From Pristionchus mayeri (taxonomy: Eukaryota > Nematoda > Chromadorea > Rhabditida > Neodiplogasteridae), in the NCBI GenBank assembly GCA_036245805.1, contig BTRK01000006.1, positions 17,268,365 through 17,332,364 of the forward strand: DNA of 64,000 bases, written 5' to 3'. The translations under genes and the position numbers were made by a program. The notes under the pieces were generated by a model. The model worked only from the letters and a program-made list of their open reading frames with translations. It ran no database searches and was not told where the DNA came from. Of the stretch, positions 48,600 through 60,520 are shown piece after piece. Every line of letters starts with the position of its first letter. Positions within the stretch are counted from its first letter, which is position 1.

Positions 48600-50225
48600 G
48601 TTTAGTCGGTTTGAAATTTGTGACATGATAGAGAAATGGAAAAATTCATCATGCCGAACTCCAGATAACATTAATATGTTTTTCATTAAGAGCATAGCTG
48701 TTCCACTTGCTATCCCACTCGAAATTATTTTTGAAAAGTCGTATGAAACAGCAGAAGTTCCTAAACGGTGGAAACACTCAATAATTACTCCATTGCGTAA
48801 AAAACCGCCATTTAGTGATCCTTTAAACTATCGTCCTGTTTCGATAACGAGCTTCTTCTGTAGAGTCTTTGAAAAATGCCTATCAAAAAGAATTATCGAT
48901 GACTGCGAGTCTTTTGAAATATTCCCACAGTCGCAATATGGTTTCCGGAAGAATAGGAGTGTTGAAACTCAAATGCTCGAAGTTCTAAATTGCTGGTCTA
49001 AGCAAATAGACAAAGGTGAAAATGTTGATGTTATTTATTTTGACTATGCAAAAGCCTTTGATACGGTAAGTCATCAGAAGCTCATTCAAAAAATAACTAA
49101 AATGGGATTTCCAACCAAAACGGTGAATTGGATTAAAGAATATCTAAGTGATCGCACATTCCAAGTGCGAGTTGGAAGTGAACTATCTACTAGTAGAAAT
49201 GTTACAAGTGGCGTTCCACAGGGGTCTGTGCTGGGACCCTTACTTTTCAATTTGTATATTTCTGAATTGCCTGAAATATTAGAAAATAATAATTGTCACA
49301 ACTATTCTTTTGCTGACGATTTAAAAATATTTCATGTTTTTCGAATAAGGAAGACACAGTTAAACTTCAAAATAGCATTAATGAAATTCTAAAATGGAGT
49401 AATACTTGGCAGCTTGATATTGCGAATCAAAAATGCAGTGTGATTCATTTGGGTCGTCAAAATCCAAATTACATCTATTTCGTTGGAAATCAGAAGCTTG
49501 AACCCAAAGACTGTGTCAGAGATCTCGGAATCATGATTGATCGTAATCTCTCAATGAGAGATCATGCAAAAACTATTTGTAAAATAGCAGAAACTAAAGC
49601 AAATCTTGTTTTCAAAGCTTTACATTCAAGAGATGAAAAAATTCTTGTTAATGCATATTGTACTTATATAAGGCCTACACTGGAATTCAGTTCGAGCGTA
49701 GCACGCCCGATTCATTCCACTGACAGAGATAGAATTGAAAAAAGTTCAGAATTCAGTAACGCGTAGAATATTTTACAAGGCTTTCAAGTGCTCTTATAAT
49801 GATAGGCCGAACCATACCGAAAGAAACAAAGCACTAAATTTGCATTCGTTGGAGCATAGAAGGCGTGTAAATGCAAAATTAGCATACCAAATGATATTTG
49901 GTAATGGTAAGCTTGCATTGTCACGGGATAAATTCTTTACTTTTGTGAAAACTCGAACTCGTGGTGCCGGTCACAAGATTTTTGTAGATATGCCAAAAAC
50001 AAAATTACGCGAGAATAGCTTTGCTATTCGAATAACAAAATCACTAATGTATGTTTTACAGACGTCGAAATTTAATTCGTCATCCACAGAATTCATCAAA
50101 GCATTCCTTGATGGAAAGAAATGAAGATATTTACAAGATTATCCTCCCCCCACCTTTCCTACTTATTTCATTGTAACAAACCCACATGCAAAAAAGAAGG
50201 CATGTATAAATCTATTCTATTCTAT
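48600..50225 (+). mobile_element. 5'-truncated non-LTR retrotransposon, RT region and 3' end
   Basis: Plus-strand LINE remnant ending in a short tandem tail (TCTATTCTATTCTAT, 50212-50226). About 211 bases of host foldback sequence (48389-48599) are repeated right after it (50226-50436) with several substitutions, so the insertion seems to have generated a very long target duplication. It is of a different family from the LINE at 37.3-41.5 kb (different tail and RT). Confidence 0.88.
48604..50124 (+). pseudogene. LINE reverse transcriptase, frameshifted
   Basis: The first piece (to 49392) contains RPVSITSFFCRVFEKCL, QYGFRKNRSVETQMLEVLNC, the active-site block YFDYAKAFDTVSHQKL, SGVPQGSVLGPLLFNLYISE and an intact YSFADDLKIFH. 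The frame then shifts to 49440-49766 (DCVRDLGIMIDRNLSM, THIRPTLEFS-like) and again to 49735-50124 (thumb and C-terminus). Endonuclease and ORF1 are absent. All three RT catalytic aspartates are present, but the protein is broken in at least two places. Confidence 0.9.
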
Positions 50226-50840
50226 AAAAAACAAATATCTCGAAAAATTCGACCAAGTCCAGAACAGTTCATTTTATCCCATAGTAAATCGATAGTAGGG
50301 TGCCACTTATATGAAAAATGCTCAACGTGAACAGTGCCTTATTTTGTCTGGAGAATCCACTGGTGCAATAAAACCCTTTGTATTTGATATATGTGATGCT
50401 CAAAACATCGATTTTTGGGTAGATCAAACGATTTTTCGGGGAAATCGATATGAAAATCAATTCATACGCTTTGTATGTTGCTGGCAAAGTTGTAAAGCTC
50501 GTCAATTCGAATATAATTCATTACAAATTGTTCTCGTTACGATCAAAATTAATCGATTTATACCCTTTTGTAAGTTGTAGATAAAAAAATCGATAATATG
50601 CTGATTTTGCCAAACCAACCGGATAGGCCGTTTTCGGATCCCTACTGGTATCCACAAATCGAGTTTGAACGAAATCGGTGACATAAAATATTTCTAGTAG
50701 CCAGCGCTCCTGCATTCTTACAGGAGACCCGTGATAAGCATGTATTACTCTCAAATGTAATTGTTGTGAAATGTGCCAATTTTTTTTAGTTATTCAATTA
50801 TTCGAAATACGGTGCGATCATTAGCAATGTGATGGCGAAC

Positions 50841-53800
50841 TTACCTCTGAATCGAGTCGAGAAACGACGAAATTTCTTTGATTGATTGTCGACTGAGCTT
50901 GGAATTATTCGGCTTTGATCCGATTCCAACGATCGGATCCATGAGGAAGTTGTCCTGAGGTAGTTAATATTGATTTAAATAAATTAAAATTTGGTTTGAA
51001 CTATGTGGGTGTGGTGAAATCGAGACAGCTCGGCATTCGAGAGATCGACTTGGAAAACCGCAATCTTGCACGTATTACTCGTAACTCGATTGAGTGGTTC
51101 TACTGTGAGACTGGCTGTACTTGGTTCTACTTGAGCCGATTCTTGCCCAAGAGAACGATTCGGTTAAATTCTCACTGTCGCAATTTAGCTCTCTACTTAC
51201 TCGATTCAATTTCACCAACGTTTCTTCCTCTATTCTTGAGCAAACAACTGTTACAATATAAAATAATAATAAATATTTCGAAAAAAAGAATAAAAATCTA
51301 CCTCATCAGCAGCAGCTTCATCATCGTGATTCGCTCCCAGCGAGTGACCCAGCTCATGCGCAAGAGTTAACTGCGACGTTCTTGTAGGCACTCGCTCGGA
51401 AGCTGCAAAAGTCATTTACAAAACGTTTTTATCATAAAAAATGGAATTTTCAGATGCACCATATCTTGGAAGCGATGCTAGGGACGATACAGTACTTTAA
51501 ATTTTGTTTGCTGATTTTTGTCTAATACTGTTGATCTGTTGTAAAACAAGAACTATTACGCATCTCGCCGGTTCCTCGTATTTGTGAGTGAAGTTGGTTA
51601 CGCAACGAAAACATGCATCACATAGTTCGTATCAATGTGCTTATGTATATGATAGATGCGAAAAATAATGAGAATATCAACCTTTTGACAGTAGCGAAAT
51701 CATGCCAGTGTTGAGAGTGGAGTTGCCCAGGCTTGCTCCGTTCCACCGATACTGTGTGCACACACCCGCAATGTTACCTCAATAGGGAAAATATAGTTCT
51801 CTATGATTTAAAAGATTCATTCCAAATCATGGAAAATATTATAACTCAATTCGTTCAAAAAATATTTCAAAACAATTTTTACCTGCCTTTCCTTGCCAGG
51901 CTAATCCTAAAACATTTCTGAAATTTCGGTAAGTCATAGCATAGGAGAGGCAGTACATTGAGTGATCGGCCTTGCTAATTTCATCAAGGAAATCTTCAGC
52001 CTCCGAATATTCCTTTAAACGAACAGAAATATTTATTGTGAATTGTTGTTTTATGTTTACCTCGCACATTGGAGTATTTTTCTTCTCATTTTGAATTATT
52101 GAACACTGTTGAGCGTCGCACATAAAAAGATACTGCTAAAATCAAGCAAACTGGTCTCGATTTTCGAAGAAAACCCAAACCAGGCATAAAAGGGCAACAA
52201 ATATTAGGTTGTCTCAAAAGTTTCTGACTATTTTCGCTTTTCCATGTTTTCACCTCTCCTGTCCTTGGATGTTGACCGATTTACTTCTAGTCTTCGACCA
52301 TGTATAAGGGCTTGGGTACTCTACCTAGCGCACAGTATCTCACTCCCATAGATTTCGTACGAATCTCGAGATAAGCTTTAAAATTCAACAAGATGTGCAA
52401 GTTGACTCACTTTTTGTAAGGTTCAAAAATCTTCGGAGAACCGTGTGAGGTGCAAATTGAACACACTTCCGTGAAGTACTCCCAACGGGTTATTCTCGGG
52501 TGATAACCTTCGATGTGCAGTTATATTCACGTTCATAATGAGCGCACACTCCGAAAACCACACTAGGGTGGTAATTCACAAATTAGCACCATTTGATCCT
52601 GGATTTGTATGGAGGATCTGAGCGAACCTATTTGTGGTGGTTTGTGAAGTACTTCCCCTAATAAATATATGACCATAATTAGGAGATATTCGAAAGATCC
52701 GTTAATGAGTTGAAATTATCGGTATGCAGAAGTCCAATTTAACGCTTCAAAATACGACATTTTCACAACCTTCCGTTCTAAGCACACATTGATTACCGTA
52801 TTTTTCAATGTTATTTTAACAATTAGCTCTTGGACTACACATCAACAACTGGGCAGAATCAATAGGTCCATGCAATTCCAGAAATAATCATAAACAAAAT
52901 GCACCAAAAATATGCATATTTCGGCTTTTTGGCAAAAAATAATTCGTTTCTCCCAAACTACGCATCCGAGTTTAGATTGCAATGCATATTAGTATTATAC
53001 TACCAAAACCCTACCTCATGCTAAAAGGAAAATTGAAACATCCGATGCTCACGAGACCAAACTTGAAAAATTAAATAGTCAGAAACTTATGAGACAACCT
53101 AATAAAAACTAAAAAATGAAAAGAAATAGAGCGATTTTTCTTCGGATTCATGGTATTTCAATAAGTCGCTTAGCAAATAAATGTTTCGCTTTAATCATTC
53201 TTTAATGCATTTCTGAACTACTCACCGAGATTCGCTTCACTGCAAAACGAATTCCGTGAGCTGAGTTGAATTGTGTGTTTCCATAAATCTCATTCGCTGA
53301 TTGGATGTGGGTGTAGATTAAGCTAATGATTTCTTCGCGTGTTCTGAATGGAAAAAAATGCAATGGGAAGCTGAACATTCCCGCTCACCTAATAAGGTCA
53401 AAGTTCCCTTCAGAGTTGAATATTCTCTGATAGAGTGTGTGATCCAGCTAAATTAATGCGTTATTGATTGAAAAATATCACATACTAATTGAATTTTTTA
53501 TCCTTGCATACCTGGAAATATATGCTACATGAATTGTACTTAGTGTTATCATCTTGTTTGTGCGAACTGTTGGAACAAGAGGTTGTGTCGCTGTGCCTAT
53601 AAAAACAAAAATGAGCTCCTGGTTTGTATATTCCACTAGAAGTGAGCCATATAAGATCAGGGAAGTCTCTTTTTTAAATTTTGTTGGCATACAGTGACTT
53701 ATGCAATGGAGAGGATAAATTGTCTGCAATAATCGAGGTTTCTGCATATTCCTTTCCGAACTGCAAATAAGATTCATACCATTTTTAAGTGATTCAATAC

Positions 53801-54623
53801 ACGCATTCAAATTTCATAAATTCTTTCATTATCCAGCACCTGATTATCTATGGTGATGATCGAATGGAACGAGGCATGGCTATTAAAAATATTGTCCCAA
53901 GCATTTCTGTACTTGGACGCCCTCTCAACCTACAAAATTCTAAATTAAACCAACATATGCGCTGTTGAATAGTTATTGTAATGATATGAACATACTGTGA
54001 AAGTATCATCATCTGCTAAGTGAATGCGCCCATCGAAAACCCCATCAAGAATGGATCCGAAAACTAGCGACTTTGGATATCCTGAAAACACTAATACGTC
54101 ACCTACAAATATAGTCGTGTTCGCAATGGACAACCAGACTGGAGTGTAAGCATACCCTTAGCTTCTCCTTCAAACAGGAAGTCTTGAGGTCTGATTTTGT
54201 ACTCCAATCCATCCTGATTTAATACCAGATCAGTAGAGAATGAACGAGGATACATTCGATGAAGCACGAGATGGAAAGATCTGCATGTAAATAAGAAGAA
54301 ATATATGTGCCAAACGGCAAATCTCAAGAAACCGATTGTGAGCATTGAACTTTATTTCAATCTGGTCGTCCCGCTCCCCATCCGAAGGTCTTAAATATGC
54401 ATTATAACTAGATTGTCATTCGCTTAAAAGAATCTTGAACCTTTTGAATCGATCGATCTTATTGTTGTTCAGGCTGTAGTTGAGGTTCTCAGCTCTCTCA
54501 GGTATGTTATCTGTAGTGAGTCCTGCAGACCAATTGATTAGTAGGAATAAAATAGAAAAATTCAAATAGATTGATACCTGTTGACAGCAATGCAATTATT
54601 AGCAAGAAGTGTAAAACCAGCAT
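50841..54623 (-). CDS. ADAM10-like metalloprotease, truncated after the catalytic domain
   Basis: Fourteen exons (minus): 54623-54578, 54522-54441, 54280-54156, 54102-53996, 53929-53840, 53760-53693, 53635-53512, 53447-53389, 53343-53226, 52135-52061, 52012-51883, 51777-51682, 51402-51302, 50954-50841. Signal peptide MLVLHFLLIIALLST. The prodomain includes VFGSILDGVFDGRIHLADDD. The M12B catalytic domain has YCLSYAMTYRNFRNVLGLAW, TLNTGMISLL, the zinc site HELGHSLGANHD, then FLMDPIVGIGSKPNNSKLSR with the expected Met-turn region. This block order is that of ADAM10 (Notch sheddase; sup-17 in C. elegans). The usual Cys after NNSKLS is Gln. The frame ends AGG TAA inside a donor-like CAGAG|GTAAGT, so disintegrin, Cys-rich, membrane and cytoplasmic parts are missing. 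A MITE occupies the 53226/52135 intron. Confidence 0.85.
52204..53102. mobile_element. Mariner-like MITE (899 bp) in an ADAM intron
   Basis: TTAGGTTGTCTCAAAAGTTT to AAACTTATGAGACAACCTAA with TA on both sides (52202-52203, 53103-53104). No transposase frame. Third member of the roughly 897-bp length class. Confidence 0.9.
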
Positions 54624-55803
54624 GAAAATTCTTCAATAACGATACTCTTTAAAAATACTTTTTATAGAGACGAATTCGGCATCATCCATAAACACTGGAA
54701 GTATTCATAGAGATTGAGAGATGCCAGGGGGAAGAGTGCGACAAGGATGGAATGAGAGAGATATTAAACGAAATGATGGGTCGAATTCAATACGAGAATT
54801 GCTCAGCCGACCAACTAGATCTTCGAAGTTTACTTGCTGAGCGGACACGACAATCAGTTGCCAGCGCAAATTGATGACGAATGCAGGACTTGGTTGTTAT
54901 TATTATGCGGACTTCATTGGATCTGTCAAAATTCGACTGCTTCTTTCTTTTCAAGTTTTTTATGCAAATGAGAGCGTAGTCTCCTTTGCTTTGTCAACCA
55001 TTGTAACTAAAACAAATCTGTAAATATTTGTTTTATTTCATACAAACAGATAGACACAATATGAATTGAAAAGATAACGGTGAGACAAAAAATCAAATAG
55101 GTATTACTGTTCAATATGTTCCTTGTGACTACGCGAAAAAAAAATGTGAAGATAATAATAATTAATAAAACTAAAAGTTTTTACTTCACATTTTAGCCCA
55201 TTATTCTTCATTATAATAAACGAATGAGCCCACTTCTCGTCAATTAGGAGTGTGTACTAAAATAAAGATTATTTAAAATTATAGATCCATTGTCGTAGAT
55301 GATGTCCATGACTCCCATGCATTATTCCCCATTTTATAGTTAGTCTTCCACATCTAAAGTTATAGTGTCGTCATGTAATTGATCACTATAAGTCAACCCA
55401 TTCCTTCCTATCGTTCTAAGTATGTGAGATGAAGAGTATCTATTCCACTCTTCCTGCTCCCGCTTCACAACCATTAGACTAGCGTCCAATCAAGTGGTTG
55501 AGATCATACAACATATATTATTAGGTTTCACTCATATGAGACGGAATTCTAAGAAATGAGCATTGGGGCTTTCGGGGACATGAAAATTTAGATTCTTCAG
55601 ATCGAGTAAACGTGTATACCATTGTGAAACAAATGATCATAGATTTTAATATAGAATACTTAGTCACTATTCTATGATATCACTAAGTCTTAGTAATGTC
55701 AACAAATTTGAAATTTTAAATATCCCTTTTCTTGGGGTTTAAAGAAAAGAAATAAAACTACTCTACTATTACTCTACTCTCTTCTCTATTTATATTCTAC
55801 TCT
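54624..55803. other. ADAM 5' flank and F-box 3' flank
   Basis: No gene seen. AT-rich, with a CTCTACT/CTACTCT low-complexity stretch at 55755-55820 just beyond the F-box gene stop. Confidence 0.5.
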
Positions 55804-58800
55804 CTACTCTCTCTCTATACTCACACTTCCAGTTGTAAAGTGAGAAAGATCACTTTCTTCAATGTGAAAATCAGACGTAAAAATAAATAAATGTTTAGGC
55901 CATCTGTCCATTGTTCGGAAACCCATCTGTAATCAAGTCTATGAAAACGGTTGTGGTACACTATTTCTTACTTCGATCAATTCAATAAGCCAATCGATGG
56001 AAATATTCAGCGATTCCACTACCAAATTAGCGAAACGACAGATAAGAGGGATAAGCTCTCTTGTGGGCGACCATCGGTTTGTCTACAAAACATATATTAT
56101 ATATTTTTATAATTCTTAAAAATATATTTTACTCGTTGCCTTTAAAAAACGAGTAAAATTTGTTTCCAAAAAGGTCACACGCGCTATGGATATGTACAAC
56201 TCACAGCAGCGGCACGAACTGTGAGTTGCAGACCCCAAGTTGAGATCGCACTGAATCTCCTAACGAAATCTTCGTCGATGAAACTAATAACTTGTGCAGC
56301 GGGTTTTCTAATGGCGAGATCCATGATCCCCCATTTGAAGAACAGCTCGGAGAGACTGAAAATATGAACAACACTTTACAATTTTCAGTTTGACACTTCC
56401 CAAACGACTCACTCAAGCTGAGTGTCCAATGTGGAGTCGAATATTCTCATTCTAGTTGGCGGCTTAGCACGGCTTGGAATAGCTTGGAATAATCGATGTA
56501 GAAACGGGCGATCAAGATGAACCTGAAAGTGGAAACTCTCATTAAAGAAGGAGTGTCAGCAAAGTTGAGCTTTTTACGCTGTCATTACCATTTCCTAACT
56601 TTGCACAACCATAAGAGATTCTGAAAATTTCACGCTATCTCTATTTTGAACAGAGTTATCATTTGTTGGTAGAATGCCAAGGAGGCTTGAACGGAAGGGA
56701 AGTGCGGGAATTCAAATATCTTGAAGATCTGTCAAAAACATTCGGTGGGATTCGAACCCGCAACCTCCCAATCACATGGCGGCTGATCTATCACTGAGCT
56801 AAGTAGCGATGGTTGCCGGCCCTCCTAGCTCGAGCTATGACCTTTGGAGGGTGGGTTAAGCCAGGTTTATGACAGCGTCAAAAGTGTAACTTTGCTGACA
56901 CTCCTTCTTAAAACACGTTTTCAGTTAGCCATTAGTGGAATGTGCATGGGTATTTAAATTCTGCCACAGTAAAACTTGAAAAGTGGATCAAACTTTTGAT
57001 GCCAAACACCTAGTGATAAAGTATTTCCGAATAACGTGCCAGAATTTGTCACATTAATAAATTTTTTAATGCTTTAGGTTTCGCAACCGTATTTCGTGTC
57101 CATATTTTGTGTTACTTCTTCATTCGAAAAATATATCACCAACCTGATCGAACCATATCCGACAAAACGCTTCGAGAGAAGTTCCCGAATTGCATTGAAT
57201 AGATTCTCAGGAATTTCATCCAATGAAATTTCCTGAGGCATATTTTCAAGTCTGGAAACCTCAATGTAATATACATGCACGTGAGAAAGGATTAGGATGA
57301 GTCATTAATTTATTTCTTCGTTTATTCATGAACATTTTAACATCAATAATATTATGTTATTGCATTTCTCCACTAAACTAGCGATTTTTTTCACAGGTGA
57401 TGCTGCCATCAGTACACTTTGCACAATATTAAATCGATTTCCATGCTTGCATGTTAGCAGTTTTGACGGTTTTGCGAATCGACTATTCCGGTATCTTATA
57501 ATACATTATGAAATTAAGAAAAGACATTATGAAATTAAGAAAAAGAATTTAGAAACTTACTTGTTTCCAATCGAAGTATCAGGTTGGCATGAAAGTCTTT
57601 GTCACTTTTTCAAAACTTTATTTCTTGGAGAAATGAAAAGCATGAGTTCATTTATACTTGTCATCATTATTGACAATATGTGTCCAACGTACCTGCAATG
57701 TATGGATCCCCTCCCTTTAGAACCCGCCTGGGCATGATGCAAAGTATTGCTTGCGTTCAACCTCGAGACATATACGGAAATTGAAGGCCCTACCTCGAAC
57801 GGCATGGGCCAGGTCTGCGAAAAGCCCGTAATCTTACGGGCCATGTCAGAAGAGTACGGGTGATGAGGGAGAACCATCCATCGCTATCTAGCCAGTTCCT
57901 GCTTGATTTGATTGGAGACCTGGTGACGGGGGTCATTTTGTTGAGTATACACTTTCTTGTCCTTCAGCCTTGAATGATCGACTTCCAGCTTCAAATGATG
58001 TAGGTGTGTGACGTACTTGACCCCGGTGATTGACATGCCCTCAGGTAGTAGCTCCGATAAGATTACGCCATCCACTCCCCATCACATTGACAGCGTTTTT
58101 TTATTGGCTTGCAGATCAAGTTTTGGGACACCCCGTGAAGTCTCTCCTTCTCCAACCCGTTGGGTTCTCCTGTGGTTGTTATCGTAGAGGACCCACTTCT
58201 CATTCCCCGTTATGAGCCGTTCCATCCATCGATCCCCGCCTTGGGAAATGAGGAGAGTAATGGAATCATCGACTCGACGGTCACGGCTGGCTTGGCTCAG
58301 ATCATGGGATATGTATCGACCGATAAATTTCCTAATTCCAAGAGATCTCAAGCCGTCTTTGACAGTGCTATGGTGGACTCTAAGTGCAATAGTCATTTCA
58401 CGGGCACTTTGAAATGGGCATTTTTCCACAACTTCCTTCAACGTTTCCAAATCCAACTCACCAGGTCTTCCAGACCGATCCTGATCATTGAGGGTCAAGT
58501 CGTTTTCTTCGAAGCTATGAAACCAATTCCATATGCTGTTGTAGAGGGGGCACGTGTGCCATAAAGATAATTCAGTAGGGTATCTGAATCCTTCATCGTG
58601 AAGTCAGATATTGAAATGCAAATCGGAACATGACTGAAGTGGATGGCACTTGTGACATACAACGTTCCTCTACTTGCCCCTTTCTGATGGGAAGGGAATG
58701 GGAAGTTCTTTACGTTAAAGGCCCCTCACTGCTTGTTATTCACTAGGCACGAGGAAATGTCAAAGTCCATCTGCGACGAGCAGTGGAAAAACAAAACCAG

Positions 58801-59595
58801 TGACAAAGACTTTCATGCCAACCTAATATGTGCCATAGAACTTCTCCTTGATCCCTCCAAGATTCCCAGTTGTCTTATAGGTAAGAATGAATTCCTTACG
58901 TTTAGTACTTGAACAGGCACATATATGATATTCGCCACTTATCTGCAAAAATTTGTTTAGAATCGAATGAATTAGATTTTTGAGAATTCAATGTATGCTG
59001 TACCGAGACTTTACTGAAGCCATTTCTAACCCTCCTGGCACATTTTTCTATCCGAATCTAAAAATCTTATTGTGATTTTTTTGCAGTACTGGAGAGTATG
59101 CGATTCTTAGTCGATTGTGCAGATAAATTATAAATCAACCATTATTTCGCTTCTCACTTGGCCAATTATAAGGGTATGAAGACGCTGCTTCGGTTTTGTC
59201 CATCCTTCACAACGAGTGAGGCAGTGCATCTTCTGATTCACGAATTCCATCATCTCAAAACTGTTCCTGGAAGAAGTTATTTTGATATATTTATATATCC
59301 AATGCATTGACAAGTATTTCGAAAGAATTTTAATTTCACTACTTGTGGAAAAGCTCGGGAGGAACTTGCCTTTGAACTCTTCGAAGGGTGGATTTGAACT
59401 CACCAGTGGATTTGAATTTCACTTTTTATTATCTCCAAACGACCTAATGTTAATTTCGATACATTTGGCGGTAATACTGGCGCTAATACTAAAGATAATG
59501 CATTGACCATATCTTCTGAATCTTTCGAAAACACACCGATCGACGTAAGTGAGAATAGAGAAGAGGCAATCGTCCGGAAGAGCTGAGATTGTATC
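55804..59595 (-). CDS. F-box domain protein
   Basis: Minus-strand exons: from 59595 with the F-box ISALPDDCLFSILTYVDR, then (other frame, junction unresolved) NALSLVLAPVLPPNVSKLTL to about 59404, 59275-59128 (NSFEMMEFVNQKMHCLTRCE and on), 57251-57144 (LENMPQEISLDEIPENLFNA and on), 56522-56413 (VHLDRPFLHRLFQAIPSRAK and on), 56355-56205 (LSELFFKWGIMDLAIRKPAA and on), 56082-55972 (TNRWSPTRELIPLICRFANL and on), and 55926-55804 (GFRTMDRWPKHLFIFTSDFH to stop). The last four join in phase. The first exons do not all close, so it may be two genes or a damaged one. F-box proteins recruit substrates to SCF ubiquitin ligases and form large, fast-evolving families in nematodes. A mariner and a tRNA-containing MITE sit in introns. 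Confidence 0.6.
56542..56914 (-). mobile_element. MITE carrying a tRNA-like sequence
   Basis: TIRs of about 42 bp: TTAAAGAAGGAGTGTCAGCA through TACGCTGTCAT, mirrored at 56870-56914. Inside, on the minus strand at 56738-56812, TTAGCTCAGTGATAGAT (A box) and GGTTCGAATCC (B box) lie 35-40 bases apart with a GGGAGGTTGCGG variable region. The acceptor stem does not pair, so it is not a working tRNA gene. Related end fragments (ACTCCTTCTTTAA) occur at 3416 and 60165. Confidence 0.75.
57579..58826 (-). mobile_element. Mariner-type element, degenerate (1248 bp)
   Basis: TCAGGTTGGCATGAAAGTCT to AGACTTTCATGCCAACCTAA, with TA outside (57577-57578, 58827-58828). Minus-strand transposase remnant 58498-57602: NDQDRSGRPGELDLETLKEV, LRVHHSTVKDGLRSLG, ITGNEKWVLYDNN and a broken C-terminal half. 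The first catalytic Asp is Asn, as in the copy at 3537. Same length as that copy but clearly diverged, so two old insertions of one family. Confidence 0.92.
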
Positions 59596-59599
59596 CTAA

Positions 59600-60400
59600 A
59601 AAGAAAATGGTAATAGTTCTCGAAGATGAGATAACGTTGTTTGATTATTGAAAATTTGCACGTATATTGAACAAATGAAAAATGTTTTTTAGACAGGTGA
59701 TCGATCCTTCTAATGAAAAAATATCCTCGGGGAAAATAGTACAGAAGTTCACCTTTTCGCTTATCATTGGCGGATTTCTAAATGAATTGAACATCGTATT
59801 GCTATGATCCAGTCCGGTACTTCAAACGCACGAAGAATGATTATTCTGAGGAGATAACGTATGAGAATTTATCGAAAACTAAGATAATTACAAGGATATG
59901 GCTACCATAAAATCGAAATAGCAACAGGAAGATGCAAAGCATAAAGCGATGAAAATTCAATAGAGTGCAACTGGTTCTTATTCGCTTCGCAAATGGACGC
60001 TCATATTATGCGAAAGACGCGACGCCTTTCGGCATGTGCGCGTTCATCCGAGCGCATTTTAGGTAACAAACCGTACTTTTAAAAAACACAAAGTGAGTTT
60101 TTTAAGGTAATGAAGTATGTCTTGAAATTCACAGGAATTCAAATCAACGAAAAATTCGTGTTACTCCTTCTTTAAAATCAGATTCTGTTCTAAAAATAAG
60201 CGAAATTACGGTAAATGATCTCTTGAATACTAGCTGACTTCCTGTTTCCGCGCTTTGTTCCGTTTACACTATCGTTTTGTTTGCTCGGAAATGCCGATGA
60301 AACCGTTTTTAGCTCACGAAACAAAGGAGGGTAGTAGACGAGGATCACGTAATTCCCTAGTATTCAGACTGTTCAAACATAGTGAAACCCCTGAAGGGCG
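59600..60400. other. Divergent spacer between F-box gene and chitinase
   Basis: No gene recognised. It holds a fragment (about 60157-60175, GTTACTCCTTCTTTAAAA) matching the end of the tRNA-containing MITE. The 5' exon or exons of the F-box gene may lie here but could not be fixed. Confidence 0.4.
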
Positions 60401-60411
60401 GCATAAAAAGG
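60401..60411 (+). promoter_or_regulatory. TATA-like box of the chitinase gene
   Basis: GCATAAAAAGG lies about 30 bases before a pyrimidine/CA-rich start region (60433-60450) and about 120 bases before the first chitinase coding exon. Position and sequence fit a core promoter. Not otherwise tested. Confidence 0.45.
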
Positions 60412-60520
60412 GGAGGAAATGAGTGAGAATCATCCACCATCAACTTCTTCAACTGATCAGTGAGTTCTTTCAAAGCAATCATTAATTAATTGGGCACTAA
60501 TTAATAAAATTATCATTCAG

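Larger units (their letters stand above)
47262..50737. repeat. Foldback element 3, with a LINE nested in the right arm
   Basis: The left arm (about 47262-47960) pairs with 48200-48599 and, beyond the LINE, with 50436-50737. For example CCGAAAACGGCCTTTCCGGT at 47358 pairs with 50618-50637, and CTCAGCACTTTATGTCACTT at 48284 pairs with the 47850s. The loop is about 47960-48200. No transposase. It abuts the 3' end of the truncated ADAM gene. Confidence 0.88.

Noticed and set aside
47415..48695. Repeated small open frames MKNAQREQ.. and MTSFTTLPATYKA..
   Set aside because: Products of the palindromic arms of foldback 3, with no conserved protein features.
56738..56812. tRNA gene on the minus strand
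   Set aside because: A and B boxes are present, but the acceptor and D stems do not pair and it lies inside a TIR element. Treated as tRNA-derived.
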